The notes under the pieces: model-generated
The model's input: the letters and a program-made list of their open reading frames with translations, nothing else
What the model was told of the DNA's origin: nothing
Databases searched by the model: none
Made by a program: the position numbers and the translations under genes
Assembly (NCBI GenBank): GCA_016722025.1
Contig: JADKGZ010000017.1
Location: 1 to 64,000, forward strand
Length of the DNA: 64,000 nt
Direction of reading: 5' to 3'
DNA from: Acidimicrobiaceae bacterium
GTDB lineage: Bacteria; Actinomycetota; Acidimicrobiia; Acidimicrobiales; Ilumatobacteraceae
Shown: one piece after another, positions 37,076 to 46,252 of the stretch
Layout: each line of letters begins with the position of its first letter
How positions within the stretch are numbered: the stretch's first letter is position 1

Positions 37076-37508
37076 ATGTCACGCCGCGGAGGCAGTGAGG
37101 TCGTCGTCATCATGTGGCGCGACATCCCTGCACAGATCAACGGGAAGGCCGGTGCCGACAAGCACCAGGTCATCCTCCCCCACCGCTTCCAGAAGGCGAT
37201 CGACCGCGCCGCGATGGTGGCCGGCAAGAAGACCGCCCAGGAGTACGTGGGCGAGTGGCGGCGCACCAGCCAGCCCCTCACCACCGACCTGGCCGAGACG
37301 GTCGACGCCATCGCCGCCTCGATCGAGGTCGAGTTCACCAACGAACGGCTGCACGCACTCGTCGACCACGGTGGCTGGGACCCTGCCAACCCCACGCGGC
37401 CCACGACCCGCGATCGACGAAGAGAGCGCGCGGGCCGCGCCACGCCGACGCCACAGCAACGACAACGCAACCACCAACGCAGCTCAACCCGGAGACGAAC
37501 CGTCATGA
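37076..37508 (+). CDS. PF13769-like ('virulence factor') small protein, probable frame break
   Basis: The N-terminal 100 residues (EVVVIMWRDIPAQINGKAG, VILPHRFQKAIDRAAM, AQEYVGEWRRTSQPL, ERLHALVDHGGWDP) match the small family annotated as virulence factor, a name without functional meaning here. After about 37400 the frame turns Arg-rich and stays open into the following methyltransferase gene. One frame over, an acidic tail ends in PGDEPS and a TGA at 37506-37508 that overlaps the next ATG. I therefore favour a one-base error and a 143-residue protein over a natural fusion. The family recurs with DUF1638 in corrinoid operons; the role is unknown. Confidence 0.65.
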
Positions 37509-38413
37509 CCCACACCGTCATCAGCTCTGCCACCAAGGAAGTCGTCATCGGCTTCGACCGGCCGTTCGTGATGATCGGCGAGCGGATCAACCCCACCGGT
37601 CGCAAGCTGCTCGCCGAGGAGATGAAGAACGGCGACTTCAGCCGCGTCGAGGCCGACGCGCTGGCCCAGGTGGCTGCCGGTGCGCACATGCTCGACGTCA
37701 ACGCCGGCATCCCCCTGGCCGACGAGCCGGCGCTGCTGGCCCGGGCCATCCAGCTCGTGCAGGGCGTCACCGACGTGCCGTTGTCCATCGACTCGTCGAT
37801 CATCGAAGCCCTCGAGGCCGGCCTTGCCGTCTACCAGGGCAAGCCGCTGGTCAACTCGGTGACGGGCGAGGACGAGCAGATGGAGCGCGTGCTGCCGTTG
37901 GTCGCCAAGTACGGCGCCGCGGTCGTGGCCATCAGCAACGACGAGACCGGCATCAGCACCGACCCCGACGTGCGCTTCGCCGTCGCCCAGAAGATCGTGC
38001 AGCGCGCCGCCGACTACGGCATCCCCGCGAGCGACATCGTCGTCGACCCGCTGGTGATGCCGATCGGGGCGATGGGCACTGCCGGCCGCCAGGTGTTCGC
38101 GCTGCTGCGCCGGCTGGTCACCGAGCTGAAGGTCAACACCACGTGTGGTGCCTCGAACGTCAGCTTCGGCCTCCCTGCCCGCAACAACATCACCGGCACC
38201 TTCCTGGCGATGGCCATCAGCAACGGCATGACCTCCGCGATCATGAACCCGTTGCACCCGGAAGTGAAGGCGATGGTGATGGCCGCCGACGTGCTGGCCG
38301 GCAACGATCAGGACTGCGCGGCCTGGATTCGCGCCAACCGCGACCCGGCCGCAGCCGGCGGCGCCCGCGAGGGTCGCGCCGGCGGCGGCCGCCGCGCCCG
38401 GCAGGGCCAGTAG
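37505..38413 (+). CDS. Methyl-corrinoid:tetrahydrofolate methyltransferase (MtgA/AcsE family)
   Basis: 302 residues with a pterin-binding TIM-barrel fold: MIGERINPTGRKLLAEEM, AHMLDVNAGIPLADEP, SIDSSIIEALEAGL, NSVTGEDEQME, ISNDETGIS, VVDPLVMPIGAMG and GASNVSFGLP are the conserved pterin and catalytic segments. It takes the methyl group from the corrinoid protein to tetrahydrofolate, giving methyl-tetrahydrofolate for MetF. ATG at 37505 has GGAG nine bases upstream. The C-terminus has a Gly/Arg/Ala-rich tail of about 25 residues (AGGAREGRAGGGRRARQGQ), not part of the fold. Confidence 0.92.
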   Translation: MTHTVISSATKEVVIGFDRPFVMIGERINPTGRKLLAEEMKNGDFSRVEADALAQVAAGAHMLDVNAGIPLADEPALLARAIQLVQGVTDVPLSIDSSIIEALEAGLAVYQGKPLVNSVTGEDEQMERVLPLVAKYGAAVVAISNDETGISTDPDVRFAVAQKIVQRAADYGIPASDIVVDPLVMPIGAMGTAGRQVFALLRRLVTELKVNTTCGASNVSFGLPARNNITGTFLAMAISNGMTSAIMNPLHPEVKAMVMAADVLAGNDQDCAAWIRANRDPAAAGGAREGRAGGGRRARQGQ

Positions 38414-38420
38414 GCAGCAC

Positions 38421-40486
38421 GTGCCTCGCGTCGTCTTCACTCCGTCGGGCCTCGGTGGCGAGGTGCCCACCGGCACCACGGTGCTGCAAGCGGCGCGCGA
38501 CTTCGGTGTCGACCTCGACTCGGTGTGCGGCGGTCGCGGCATCTGCGGTCGTTGCCAGATCGCGTTCGAGCCGGGCCAGTACTCGAAGTGGGCCATCGAC
38601 TCGTCGGCGACCGCACTGAGCCAGTGGGGCGACACGGAGGACGCGTACGAACAACGACGCGGCATGAAGCCCGACCGCCGCCTGGGGTGCTGCGCGCAGG
38701 TGTGCGCCGACGTCGTGCTCGACGTGCCGCCGGAGAGCCAGGTGCACCGGCCGGTCGTGCGCAAGAGCCTCGACCTCAGCGATGTGGTGCTCGACCCGGC
38801 CATCTCGCTGTCGTACATCGAGTTGCCGCCCAGCGTGTTGGGCGACGCCGAGTCGATGAGCGACCTCGTCATCGCCGAACTGCTCGCCGAGTTCGGGCGC
38901 TCCGTCACCCATCTGTCGCTGGAAGCGCTGCAGGAGGTGCACAAGGCCTTTGCCGGGCAGGATCGTGCCGCCACCGTGGCCGTCCGCGGCGACACGGTCG
39001 TGGCGGTGTGGCCAGGCTACACCGACCGGGTGTTCGGCATCGCTGTCGACATCGGCAGCACCACCATCGCCGGTCACCTGTGCGACCTGCTCACCGGTGA
39101 GATCCTGTCGTCGGCAGGGCGCATGAACCCGCAGATCCGCTTCGGCGAGGACCTGATGAGCCGCGTCTCCTACGTGATGATGAACCCCGGCGGCGATCGC
39201 AACCTCACTGCTGCCGTGCGGGACGCGCTGAACGAGCTGATCGCCGAGCTCTGCCGCGACGCAGTCACGGAGAGCACTGTCAGCCCCGACGACGTGCTGG
39301 AGATCGTGCTCGTCGGCAACCCGATCATGCACCACATCGTGGCCGGCATCGACCCCACCCCGCTCGGCCAGGCCCCGTTCACCTTGGCCACTGCCGAGGC
39401 CATGTCGGTGCCCGCGTCGGCATTCGAGCTCGCCGGCCGCCACGCGCAGGTCTACCTGGCACCGTGCATCGCCGGCCACGTGGGCGCCGACACCGCGGCG
39501 GTCATCCTCTCCGAGGGGCCGCACCGCTCCCCCACCATGCAGTTGCTGGTCGACGTCGGCACCAACGCCGAGATCGTCGTCGGCAACGCCCAGCGCCAGT
39601 TCGCCGCCTCCAGCCCCACGGGCCCGCGTTCGAAGGTGCTCAGCTGAGCTGTGGCCAGCGCGCCACCGCAGGTGCGATCGAGCGAGTGCGCATCGACCGC
39701 GACACGCTGGAAGCCCGCTTCAAGGTCATCGGCAGCGACCTGTGGAGCGACGACCCCGGCTTCGCCGCCGACACGGAGCACCTCGAGATCTCGGGCATCT
39801 GCGGGTCGGGCATCATCGAGGTGATCGGCGAGATGTACCTCGCCGGCATCATCGACACCGACGGAGTGGTGCAGGGCCATGGCGCACAGCGCTCACCGCG
39901 CATCGTCGAGGACGGCCGCACCTTCAGCTACGTGGTGCACGAGGCTCCCGGTGTGCGACTGGCCATCACCCAGAACGACGTGCGCGCCATCCAGCTCGCC
40001 AAGGCGGCGCTGCGCGCCGGCATCGACCTGCTCTTCCAGCACGCCGGCGTCGACCAGGACGGGGCCGACCCTGTGCACGACATCCGGCTGGCCGGAGCGT
40101 TCGGCAGCCACATCGACCCGGTCTACGCGCTCGTGCTCGGCCTGGTGCCCGACTGCCCGGTGCAGTGCGTGCGGTCGGTGGGCAACGCCGCCGGCGCAGG
40201 CGCCGTCCGGGCGTTGCTGTCGCTGGCCGCACGCGCCGAGATGGAAGCCGCCGTGCGCAACGTCGTCAAGGTGGAGACGGCCACGGAGCCCGACTTCCAA
40301 GCGCTGTTCGTGGCCGCGATGGCCTTCCCGCACGCCACTGCTCCCACCACTCACCTGGCCACCGTGGTGGCGCTGCCGGCACGCGTCTCCAGCGCCACTG
40401 CTGCCGACCGCGGCGGTCGCCGCCGGCGTCGCGACCAGCCCTCCACCACGTTGTCACCTTCCGAACCGACGATCGAGGAACCATGA
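38421..40486 (+). CDS. Ferredoxin-ASKHA ATPase, reductive activator of corrinoid (one frame break)
   Basis: RACo/RamA-type repair enzyme: it returns the corrinoid from inactive Co(II) to Co(I) using ATP. An N-terminal 2Fe-2S ferredoxin domain shows Cys36, Cys42, Cys45 (SVCGGRGICGRC) and Cys90; the ASKHA ATPase part starts at about residue 205 with GIAVDIGSTTIAGHL. One base is missing near 39627; restoring it joins FAASSPTGP to AFEGAQLSCGQRATAGAIE, the conserved RACo segment, and yields 688 residues. GTG at 38421 is seven bases after the previous stop; the final TGA overlaps the next ATG (ATGA). As a 2Fe-2S rather than 4Fe-4S type it belongs with RACo more than RamA. Confidence 0.9.
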
Positions 40487-42084
40487 GCGATGCCACCAGC
40501 GTTGAACCCGCTGCCGCCGACGCGACCAGCACTGCGGCCGGCCCTTCCGAAGGAAGCTCCACGGGGCGCCGCTCGGGCGGTCGCGCCGGGCGCGCGGCCT
40601 TGCGTGCCTCGCACGTCGTCGAGCGGGTGCCGTACCTCACGCGCACGCTGAAGCCGTTCGAGATCGCCAGCGAAGAGACCTTGGCGCTCATCGAGCACAC
40701 CGCCGACACCGTGCTCGAAGAAGTGGGCATCGAGATCCGCGACTACCCGGAGGCGCTGCCCATCTTCAAGGCCGGCGGCGCCGAGGTGCACGGCACCCGC
40801 GTGCGGTTCCCTCGCGGCATGTGCCGTGAGATCGTCTCCACGCACGCACCGGCCACCTACGTGCAGCATGCTCGCAACCCGCTGCACGACGTGGTCATCG
40901 GTGGCAACAACACGGTGTTCGCTCCCAACTACGGCAGCCCGTTCGTGCACGACCTCGACAACGGCCGCCGCTATGCAACCCTCGCCGACTTCCAGAACTT
41001 CGTGAAGCTGGCGTACATGTCGCCCTGGCTGCACCACAGCGGCGGCACGGTGTGCGAGCCGGTCGACGTTCCCGTCAGCAAGCGCCACCTCGACATGGTG
41101 TACGCGCACCTGAAGTACAGCGACAAGCCGTTCATGGGTTCGGTCACCGCCGGGTCGCGTGCCGCCGACAGCGTCGAGCTGGCCCGCATCGGCTTCGGCG
41201 GCGACCTCCACGATCGCACGGTGATGACCAGCCTCATCAACGCCAGCTCGCCGCTGGTGTGGGACGGCACGATGCTCGCCGCCGCGCAGTGCTACGCCGA
41301 GCACAACCAGGCGTGCATCATCACGCCGTTCATCCTCGCCGGCGCCATGGCACCCGCCACCAGCGCCGGCGTGGCGGTGCAAACGCTCGCCGAAGCACTC
41401 GCCGGCATGACCTTCACCCAGCTCGTGCGGCCTGGCGCGCCGGTGGTGTTCGGTTCGTTCGCCAGCAGCATGAGCATGCAAACAGGTGCCCCCACGTTCG
41501 GTACCCCCGAGCCGGCGATGGTGCTGTACACGATGGCGGCCCTCGCTCGCCGCCTCGGCGTGCCCTTCCGCTCCGGCGGCTCGCTCACGGCCTCCAAGCT
41601 GCCCGATGCGCAGGCGGCCTACGAGAGCGCCAACACGCTGCAGCCGACGGTGCTGGGTGGCGTCAACTTCGTGCTCCACGCGGCCGGGTGGCTGGAGGGT
41701 GGCCTGGCCATCGGCTACGAGAAGTTCGTGCTCGACTGCGACCAGCTGGGCATGATGAGCACGTTCGTGCGCGGCCTCGATGCCAGCGAGAACGGCCTGG
41801 CGCTCGATGCGCTGCGCACCAACCCGCCCGGCAACCACTTCCTCGGCACGGCCCACACGTTGGCCAACTTCGAGACCGCGTTCTACCGCAGCGACACCGC
41901 CGACAACAACAGCTTCGAGCAGTGGAGCGAGGAAGGCGCTCTCGACGCGTCGCAGCGCGCCAACGCCATCTGGAAGCGCCGCCTGGCGGAGTACGAGGCG
42001 CCAGCGCTCGACGAGGCCATCGACGAAGAGCTGCAGGCGTTCGTTCAGCGCCGCAAAGCAGAACTGCCCGACGAGTTCGCCTGA
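40483..42084 (+). CDS. MttB-superfamily corrinoid methyltransferase, copy 2 (non-pyrrolysine)
   Basis: 533 residues, intact, no internal TAG. It has the family barrel motifs (DFQNFVKLAYMSPWLHHSGG, LVRPGAPVVFGSFASSMSM, GGSLTASKLPDAQAAYES), and its Ala/Ser-rich N-terminus includes GRRSGGRAGRAALR, resembling copy 1. ATGA overlap with the activator gene shows tight operon coupling. It should methylate the corrinoid protein at 35733 from a quaternary or tertiary amine. Against copy 1 the shared blocks are clearly diverged, suggesting a different substrate; glycine betaine, proline betaine and related compounds are candidates. Confidence 0.9.
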   Translation: MSDATSVEPAAADATSTAAGPSEGSSTGRRSGGRAGRAALRASHVVERVPYLTRTLKPFEIASEETLALIEHTADTVLEEVGIEIRDYPEALPIFKAGGAEVHGTRVRFPRGMCREIVSTHAPATYVQHARNPLHDVVIGGNNTVFAPNYGSPFVHDLDNGRRYATLADFQNFVKLAYMSPWLHHSGGTVCEPVDVPVSKRHLDMVYAHLKYSDKPFMGSVTAGSRAADSVELARIGFGGDLHDRTVMTSLINASSPLVWDGTMLAAAQCYAEHNQACIITPFILAGAMAPATSAGVAVQTLAEALAGMTFTQLVRPGAPVVFGSFASSMSMQTGAPTFGTPEPAMVLYTMAALARRLGVPFRSGGSLTASKLPDAQAAYESANTLQPTVLGGVNFVLHAAGWLEGGLAIGYEKFVLDCDQLGMMSTFVRGLDASENGLALDALRTNPPGNHFLGTAHTLANFETAFYRSDTADNNSFEQWSEEGALDASQRANAIWKRRLAEYEAPALDEAIDEELQAFVQRRKAELPDEFA

Positions 42085-42129
42085 GCTCGCCACACCCACC
42101 CACGCAAGTTCACGAGAAAGACGACAACG

Positions 42130-42966
42130 ATGTCGACGCAGCGCTCCCTCATCGCCGATGCACGGTACGAGGTCATCCCGATGAAGAACCTCGAGTCACA
42201 GATCGAGTTCATCCCGACCGGGGCATCGGTCTCGGTGACGTGCAGCCCGGCGAAGGGCCAGCAGGCGACGCTCGACCTCGCTGCTCGCATCGTGGATCTG
42301 GGCCACGTGACGGTGCCGCACCTCTCCGCCCGGCTCGCCGAGGACGCAACAGCGGTGAAGCGCCTCGGTGCGTTCTGCCGCGACCACGGCCTCACCGAGG
42401 TGTTCCTGGTTGCCGGCGACGCCCCCGAACCGGTGGGCCCCTACGACGGAGTGGTGTCGTTCCTGCGCGACTTCCTCGACACCGACCACGGTCTCAGCCG
42501 CATCGGCGTCACTGCGTATCCCGACGGCCACGCGCTCATCGAGCAGTCGGTCGTGCACGAAGCGCTGCATGCGAAGCAGGCGTTGCTGGAGGAAGCCGGC
42601 ATCCCGGGGTTCGCCAGCACGCAGATGTGCTTCGACCTCACCACCTGGAAGGACTGGGCGGTCGCCGAGCGCGCGGCCGGCCTGAAGCTGCCGCTGCACA
42701 TCGGGGTGCCGGGCGTGATCGACAGAACCAAGCTGTTCACCATGGGCATGCGCCTCGGCATCGGCAACAGCATGCGCTTCGTGAAGAAGAACGGTGGCGT
42801 GCTCGGCCGGCTGTTCAAGCCGGGCGGGTACGACCCCAACAAGCTCATCACGCCGCTCAGCAAGCAGGCCCAAGAGCTCAACATCGAAGGCCTGCACCTG
42901 TTCACGTTCAACAACGTGCAGGCCACCGCTCAGTGGCAGCAGAAGATGCTGGCCAAGCTGAGCTGA
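42130..42966 (+). CDS. MetF-like methylenetetrahydrofolate reductase
   Basis: 278 residues. The MTHFR barrel is recognisable (IEFIPTGASVSVTCSP, VTVPHLSARL, VFLVAGDAPEPVGPYDG, GIPGFASTQMCFDL, LHIGVPGVIDRTKL, LHLFTFNNVQAT), although the usual FEFFPPK start is changed. As last gene of the corrinoid operon it would run in the oxidative direction, turning methyl- into methylene-tetrahydrofolate, which FolD and Fhs then carry on to formate. Forty-five bases separate it from the MttB-family gene. It differs enough from standard MetF that a distinct cofactor or electron acceptor is possible. Confidence 0.85.
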   Translation: MSTQRSLIADARYEVIPMKNLESQIEFIPTGASVSVTCSPAKGQQATLDLAARIVDLGHVTVPHLSARLAEDATAVKRLGAFCRDHGLTEVFLVAGDAPEPVGPYDGVVSFLRDFLDTDHGLSRIGVTAYPDGHALIEQSVVHEALHAKQALLEEAGIPGFASTQMCFDLTTWKDWAVAERAAGLKLPLHIGVPGVIDRTKLFTMGMRLGIGNSMRFVKKNGGVLGRLFKPGGYDPNKLITPLSKQAQELNIEGLHLFTFNNVQATAQWQQKMLAKLS

Positions 42967-42979
42967 GCCGTCGTGTGCG

Positions 42980-44278
42980 TCAGCCGGTGTCGGCTCGCCG
43001 CCGGTGTCGCCGACGACCCATCGCGATGATGGTCGCCGGTACGAAGAACGCTCGGGCGGGAACCGACACCTCACTCCACGGACGCTTGGCGAGCGGCGAT
43101 CGCCAGGCCAGCATGCGGTACAGGAAGAACACCGCCACTGCCAGGTGCAGCCCGACGAGCGCCCAGTAGAACCCGCGGGGGCCGAAGGCGATCATGCTGC
43201 CCGCTGCCACGAACGGGCCGGCCACGGCGCCCACGCCGTACAAGGTGACCAGCTGCGAGGCCGCCGCATTCAGGTGCTCGGGCTCGATCCAGTCGTTGGT
43301 GTACGCCCCGGCGATCGAGTACAGCGGGTAGCTGAAGCCGCCCAGCACGCAGAACAGCACGAACGCCATCGTCTTGTTCGGCGAGTCGAGCTCGAGCAGC
43401 GCGGCAACGCCGGCAGCACCCATGGCGGCGACGAAGCCCACCGCTCGCCGATCGATGTCGTCACTGGCCGCGGAGATGGGCCACTGCAGCAGCACCCCAC
43501 CAAGGCTGGGCAACGCCACGAACAGGCCCACACTGCCCGGGCTGAGCCCGACACGCGTGGCATAGACGGCAGCCATGCCGGAGAGCGCTCCGTGCGCAAC
43601 GCCGACGAGCAGGCACGAGAACACACCCGTCGGTACCACCCGTGCCAGTTCGCGCAGCGAGATGTGCTCGGCCTCCTCCAAGCTGGGGGCCACCGCCGCC
43701 TCCGACAGTGCGACAGGGGCGACGGCCAAGGAGGTGATGATGGCCGCAACTGCGAACCCGGTGACCGCCCGCGGATCGAAGTTGAACAACAGCACCTGGC
43801 CGACGCCGAAGAAGGCGATGGTGACCACGCCGTACACCGCCAAGAGGCGGCCGCGGTTCTCGTTGGTGGCCAGATCGTTCAACCACGACTCGGCCACCAC
43901 GTACAAGCCGGCCGTGCACAGACCGGTCACCAACCGCAGCAGCGCCCACGACGGTGCATTCTCGGTGATGCCGACAGCAACCATCGCCGCCGCCAACAAC
44001 GACGCCAGCGCGGAGTACACCCGGATGTGACCGACCTTGGTCAGCGCCGTCAGCGTGAGACGCGAGCCGACGAGGAACCCGACGTAGTAGCTGGCGGCGA
44101 TCAGGCTGCTGACCGCGGTGGGTAGACCCACCTTCTCCGAGCGAACGCCCAGCAGCGTGCCGAACAGGCCGCCGGCCAGCATGAGCAAGGCGAGGCCGAC
44201 GAACAGCCCCCATGTGGCCAAGGCCAAGTCGCGGCGAACCGCTGGGCCGTCGCCACTGCGGAACGACGGCTCACTCAT
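42980..44278 (-). CDS. MFS transporter
   Basis: 432 residues with about 12 hydrophobic segments and MFS loop features (VGSRLTLTALTKVGHIRVYS after helix 2, NENRGRLLAVYGV). It is convergent with the metF gene. The substrate is unknown; the nearby island makes uptake or export of a methylated amine or organic acid possible. The basic C-terminus (MGRRRHRRRADTG) is cytoplasmic by the positive-inside rule. Starts at ATG 44278. Confidence 0.88.
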   Translation of the reverse strand: MSEPSFRSGDGPAVRRDLALATWGLFVGLALLMLAGGLFGTLLGVRSEKVGLPTAVSSLIAASYYVGFLVGSRLTLTALTKVGHIRVYSALASLLAAAMVAVGITENAPSWALLRLVTGLCTAGLYVVAESWLNDLATNENRGRLLAVYGVVTIAFFGVGQVLLFNFDPRAVTGFAVAAIITSLAVAPVALSEAAVAPSLEEAEHISLRELARVVPTGVFSCLLVGVAHGALSGMAAVYATRVGLSPGSVGLFVALPSLGGVLLQWPISAASDDIDRRAVGFVAAMGAAGVAALLELDSPNKTMAFVLFCVLGGFSYPLYSIAGAYTNDWIEPEHLNAAASQLVTLYGVGAVAGPFVAAGSMIAFGPRGFYWALVGLHLAVAVFFLYRMLAWRSPLAKRPWSEVSVPARAFFVPATIIAMGRRRHRRRADTG

Positions 44279-44291
44279 CGAGCATCGAGGC

Positions 44292-45257
44292 TCACACGGC
44301 GCGCATGGTCTCGAATACGGCCTGGGTGAACGGCAGCAAGGACTCGGCGGTGCCCAAGCTCTGGGCGTAGACGGCGACGATCACGTTCTGCTCGGGAATC
44401 GCCACCACGATGAGCACCTTCGCGGCGGACCCATCGGGGCTGCAGCCGTCGAGCTTCTCCATCGTGCCGGTGCCGATGGCCGTGGGATACCCGATGTTGA
44501 GCTGGCTACCGGTGCACACCCCTTCATCAGGCTCGAGGAAGGCAAGCACCGACTCGACCGAACTGCCCGCTTCGGGGCCAACGGCGAGCAGCGAGATGCC
44601 GAAGGTGACGTCGTCGTTGTAGAAGCCGTCGAGGCTGTCGGCGCCGGTGACCGACGGCACCGTGAAGCCGTCCTGGGTGTTGATCGGCGTGGTGTCGATC
44701 TCCAGGTCGTCGGGCAGCACGACGGTGAACTTGCCCAGGTCGTCGGCAACCTCGACGACCCCAGAGGTGTCGGGAACGGTGGTGGCGGGCGGCGGGTCGG
44801 TGGGCGGCGGCGCGGTGATCACGAACGTCTCTTCCGGCGCGAGGGTGGTGACCGGCGCGACCGTGACGACCGTGGTGTCTTCCGCCACGGGAAGCGTGAT
44901 CGAGATGGTGCTGTCGCCGGGCGCGGTGGACTTGTCGTCGTCGCCACCGGTGAAGAGCAGCACGCCGCCGACCACGGCGGCGATGGCGGCGATGCCGCCG
45001 ACCACGATGAGACCCGTCTTCTTCGGCGGCTCGGGCGGCTGGCCCACCGGTGCGTAGCCCTGCGGCGGGTAGCCGCCGGGAGGCCCACCCGGGTATGCCT
45101 GCGTTGGGGGCATCTGCTGCGTGGGTGGCATCTGCTGCGTGGGCGGAAACTGCGTGGGAGGTGGCGTGTACATCGGCGGCGCCACCGGCGGGGTGGGCGG
45201 GACATGCGGCGGCTGCCCCGGAGGGGGCGGCGGCGGAAGCGACTCGTTGTTTCCCAT
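44292..45257 (-). CDS. Membrane-anchored protein with proline-rich N-terminus, unknown function
   Basis: 321 residues. Residues 1-80 are Pro/Gln-rich with the repeat PTQQMPPTQQMPPTQ and no charge pattern; a single transmembrane helix follows (about 82-104, TGLIVVGGIAAIAAVVGGVL), then a Thr/Pro linker and an exported domain of about 180 residues. The layout (cytoplasmic Pro-rich arm, one helix, outside domain) is common in actinobacterial cell-envelope proteins. No enzyme motif is seen. It lies 13 bases before the MFS gene on the same strand and is probably co-transcribed. Confidence 0.7.
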   Translation of the reverse strand: MGNNESLPPPPPPGQPPHVPPTPPVAPPMYTPPPTQFPPTQQMPPTQQMPPTQAYPGGPPGGYPPQGYAPVGQPPEPPKKTGLIVVGGIAAIAAVVGGVLLFTGGDDDKSTAPGDSTISITLPVAEDTTVVTVAPVTTLAPEETFVITAPPPTDPPPATTVPDTSGVVEVADDLGKFTVVLPDDLEIDTTPINTQDGFTVPSVTGADSLDGFYNDDVTFGISLLAVGPEAGSSVESVLAFLEPDEGVCTGSQLNIGYPTAIGTGTMEKLDGCSPDGSAAKVLIVVAIPEQNVIVAVYAQSLGTAESLLPFTQAVFETMRAV

Positions 45258-45298
45258 TTGCCGAGCCTATTACGCGCTCAGCACCAGCGTGGCCATCG

Positions 45299-46252
45299 TC
45301 AGCCGCGACGCCGCCGGATCTCGGCGGTGATGGCCGGCACCACCTTGTGGAGATCGCCGATCACCGCGTAGTCGGCCTTGGCGACCATGTTGGCCTCCGG
45401 GTCGGTGTTGATCGCGAGGATCTTCTTCGACGCCATTGCGCCCACCCAGTGCTGGATGGCCCCCGAGATTCCACAGGCCATGTAGAGATCTGGAGCGATG
45501 CGGGTGCCGGTTTGCCCCACCTGGTCGGTGTGGTTGCGCCATCCGTTGTTGGTGACGGCGCGCGAGCAACCGACGACACCACCGAGCAGGGCGGCCAGCT
45601 CCTCCAACGGGGCGAAGGCTTCGGCCGAGCCGACAGCGCGACCGCCGCCCACCACCAGCGGAGCGGTGGCCAGTGTGACGCCCGCCGCGCGCTCCACGCG
45701 CTCGGCGACGATCGTGCGCGCAAGCGCCGGATCGAGGTCGACCGACAATGTGGCTGTGGTGCCCGCCACCGGGCTCTCCGCTGCCTCGAACGCATGATGC
45801 GACACCGTGAGCAGCTTGACGTCGGCCGTGAGCGTGCACGTCTCCAGGAGCGATCCACCCCAGCGCACTCGGGTGACATCCCACACGTCCGCCGCGGTCA
45901 CCGACATCACGTTCGCGACGAACGGCACATCGAGCCGCGCGGCGGCCTGTGCCATCACTTCGTTGCCGCGATCGGTACCGCAGGCCAGAACAGAACCCGG
46001 CAGCAACACGCGCACGGCCTGTGCCACCGATTCGCCCCACGCCTCCGGGCCGTAGTCGGCGAGCAGATCATGGTGAACCTGATGCACCACTGCCACCCCG
46101 TGGGCAGCGAGCTCGCCGGCCAGCCCATCCGCTGCGACGCCAAGCGTGAGCGCATGCATGACGGGATCAATGGTGCGGGCAGCGGCGAAGGCTTCCAGAG
46201 ATGCCGGGCTGAGTGCGCCACGGTCATGTTCGACAACGACGAGCACAGTCAC
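45299..46252 (-). CDS. etfA: Electron transfer flavoprotein, alpha subunit
   Basis: 317 residues; the C-terminal FAD-binding signature is clear in NHTDQVGQTGTRIAPDLYMA, GISGAIQHWVGA and ILAINTDPEAN. It starts with GTG at 46252 and overlaps the etfB stop (GTGA), showing translational coupling. With EtfB it carries electrons from the adjacent FAD dehydrogenase to the quinone pool through ETF:quinone oxidoreductase, whose gene is not in this window. Confidence 0.95.
   Translation of the reverse strand: MTVLVVVEHDRGALSPASLEAFAAARTIDPVMHALTLGVAADGLAGELAAHGVAVVHQVHHDLLADYGPEAWGESVAQAVRVLLPGSVLACGTDRGNEVMAQAAARLDVPFVANVMSVTAADVWDVTRVRWGGSLLETCTLTADVKLLTVSHHAFEAAESPVAGTTATLSVDLDPALARTIVAERVERAAGVTLATAPLVVGGGRAVGSAEAFAPLEELAALLGGVVGCSRAVTNNGWRNHTDQVGQTGTRIAPDLYMACGISGAIQHWVGAMASKKILAINTDPEANMVAKADYAVIGDLHKVVPAITAEIRRRRG

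Noticed and set aside
35733..42966. Pyrrolysine-dependent methyltransferase
   Set aside because: Neither MttB-family gene has an in-frame TAG, and no pyl biosynthesis or pyrrolysine tRNA gene is seen.
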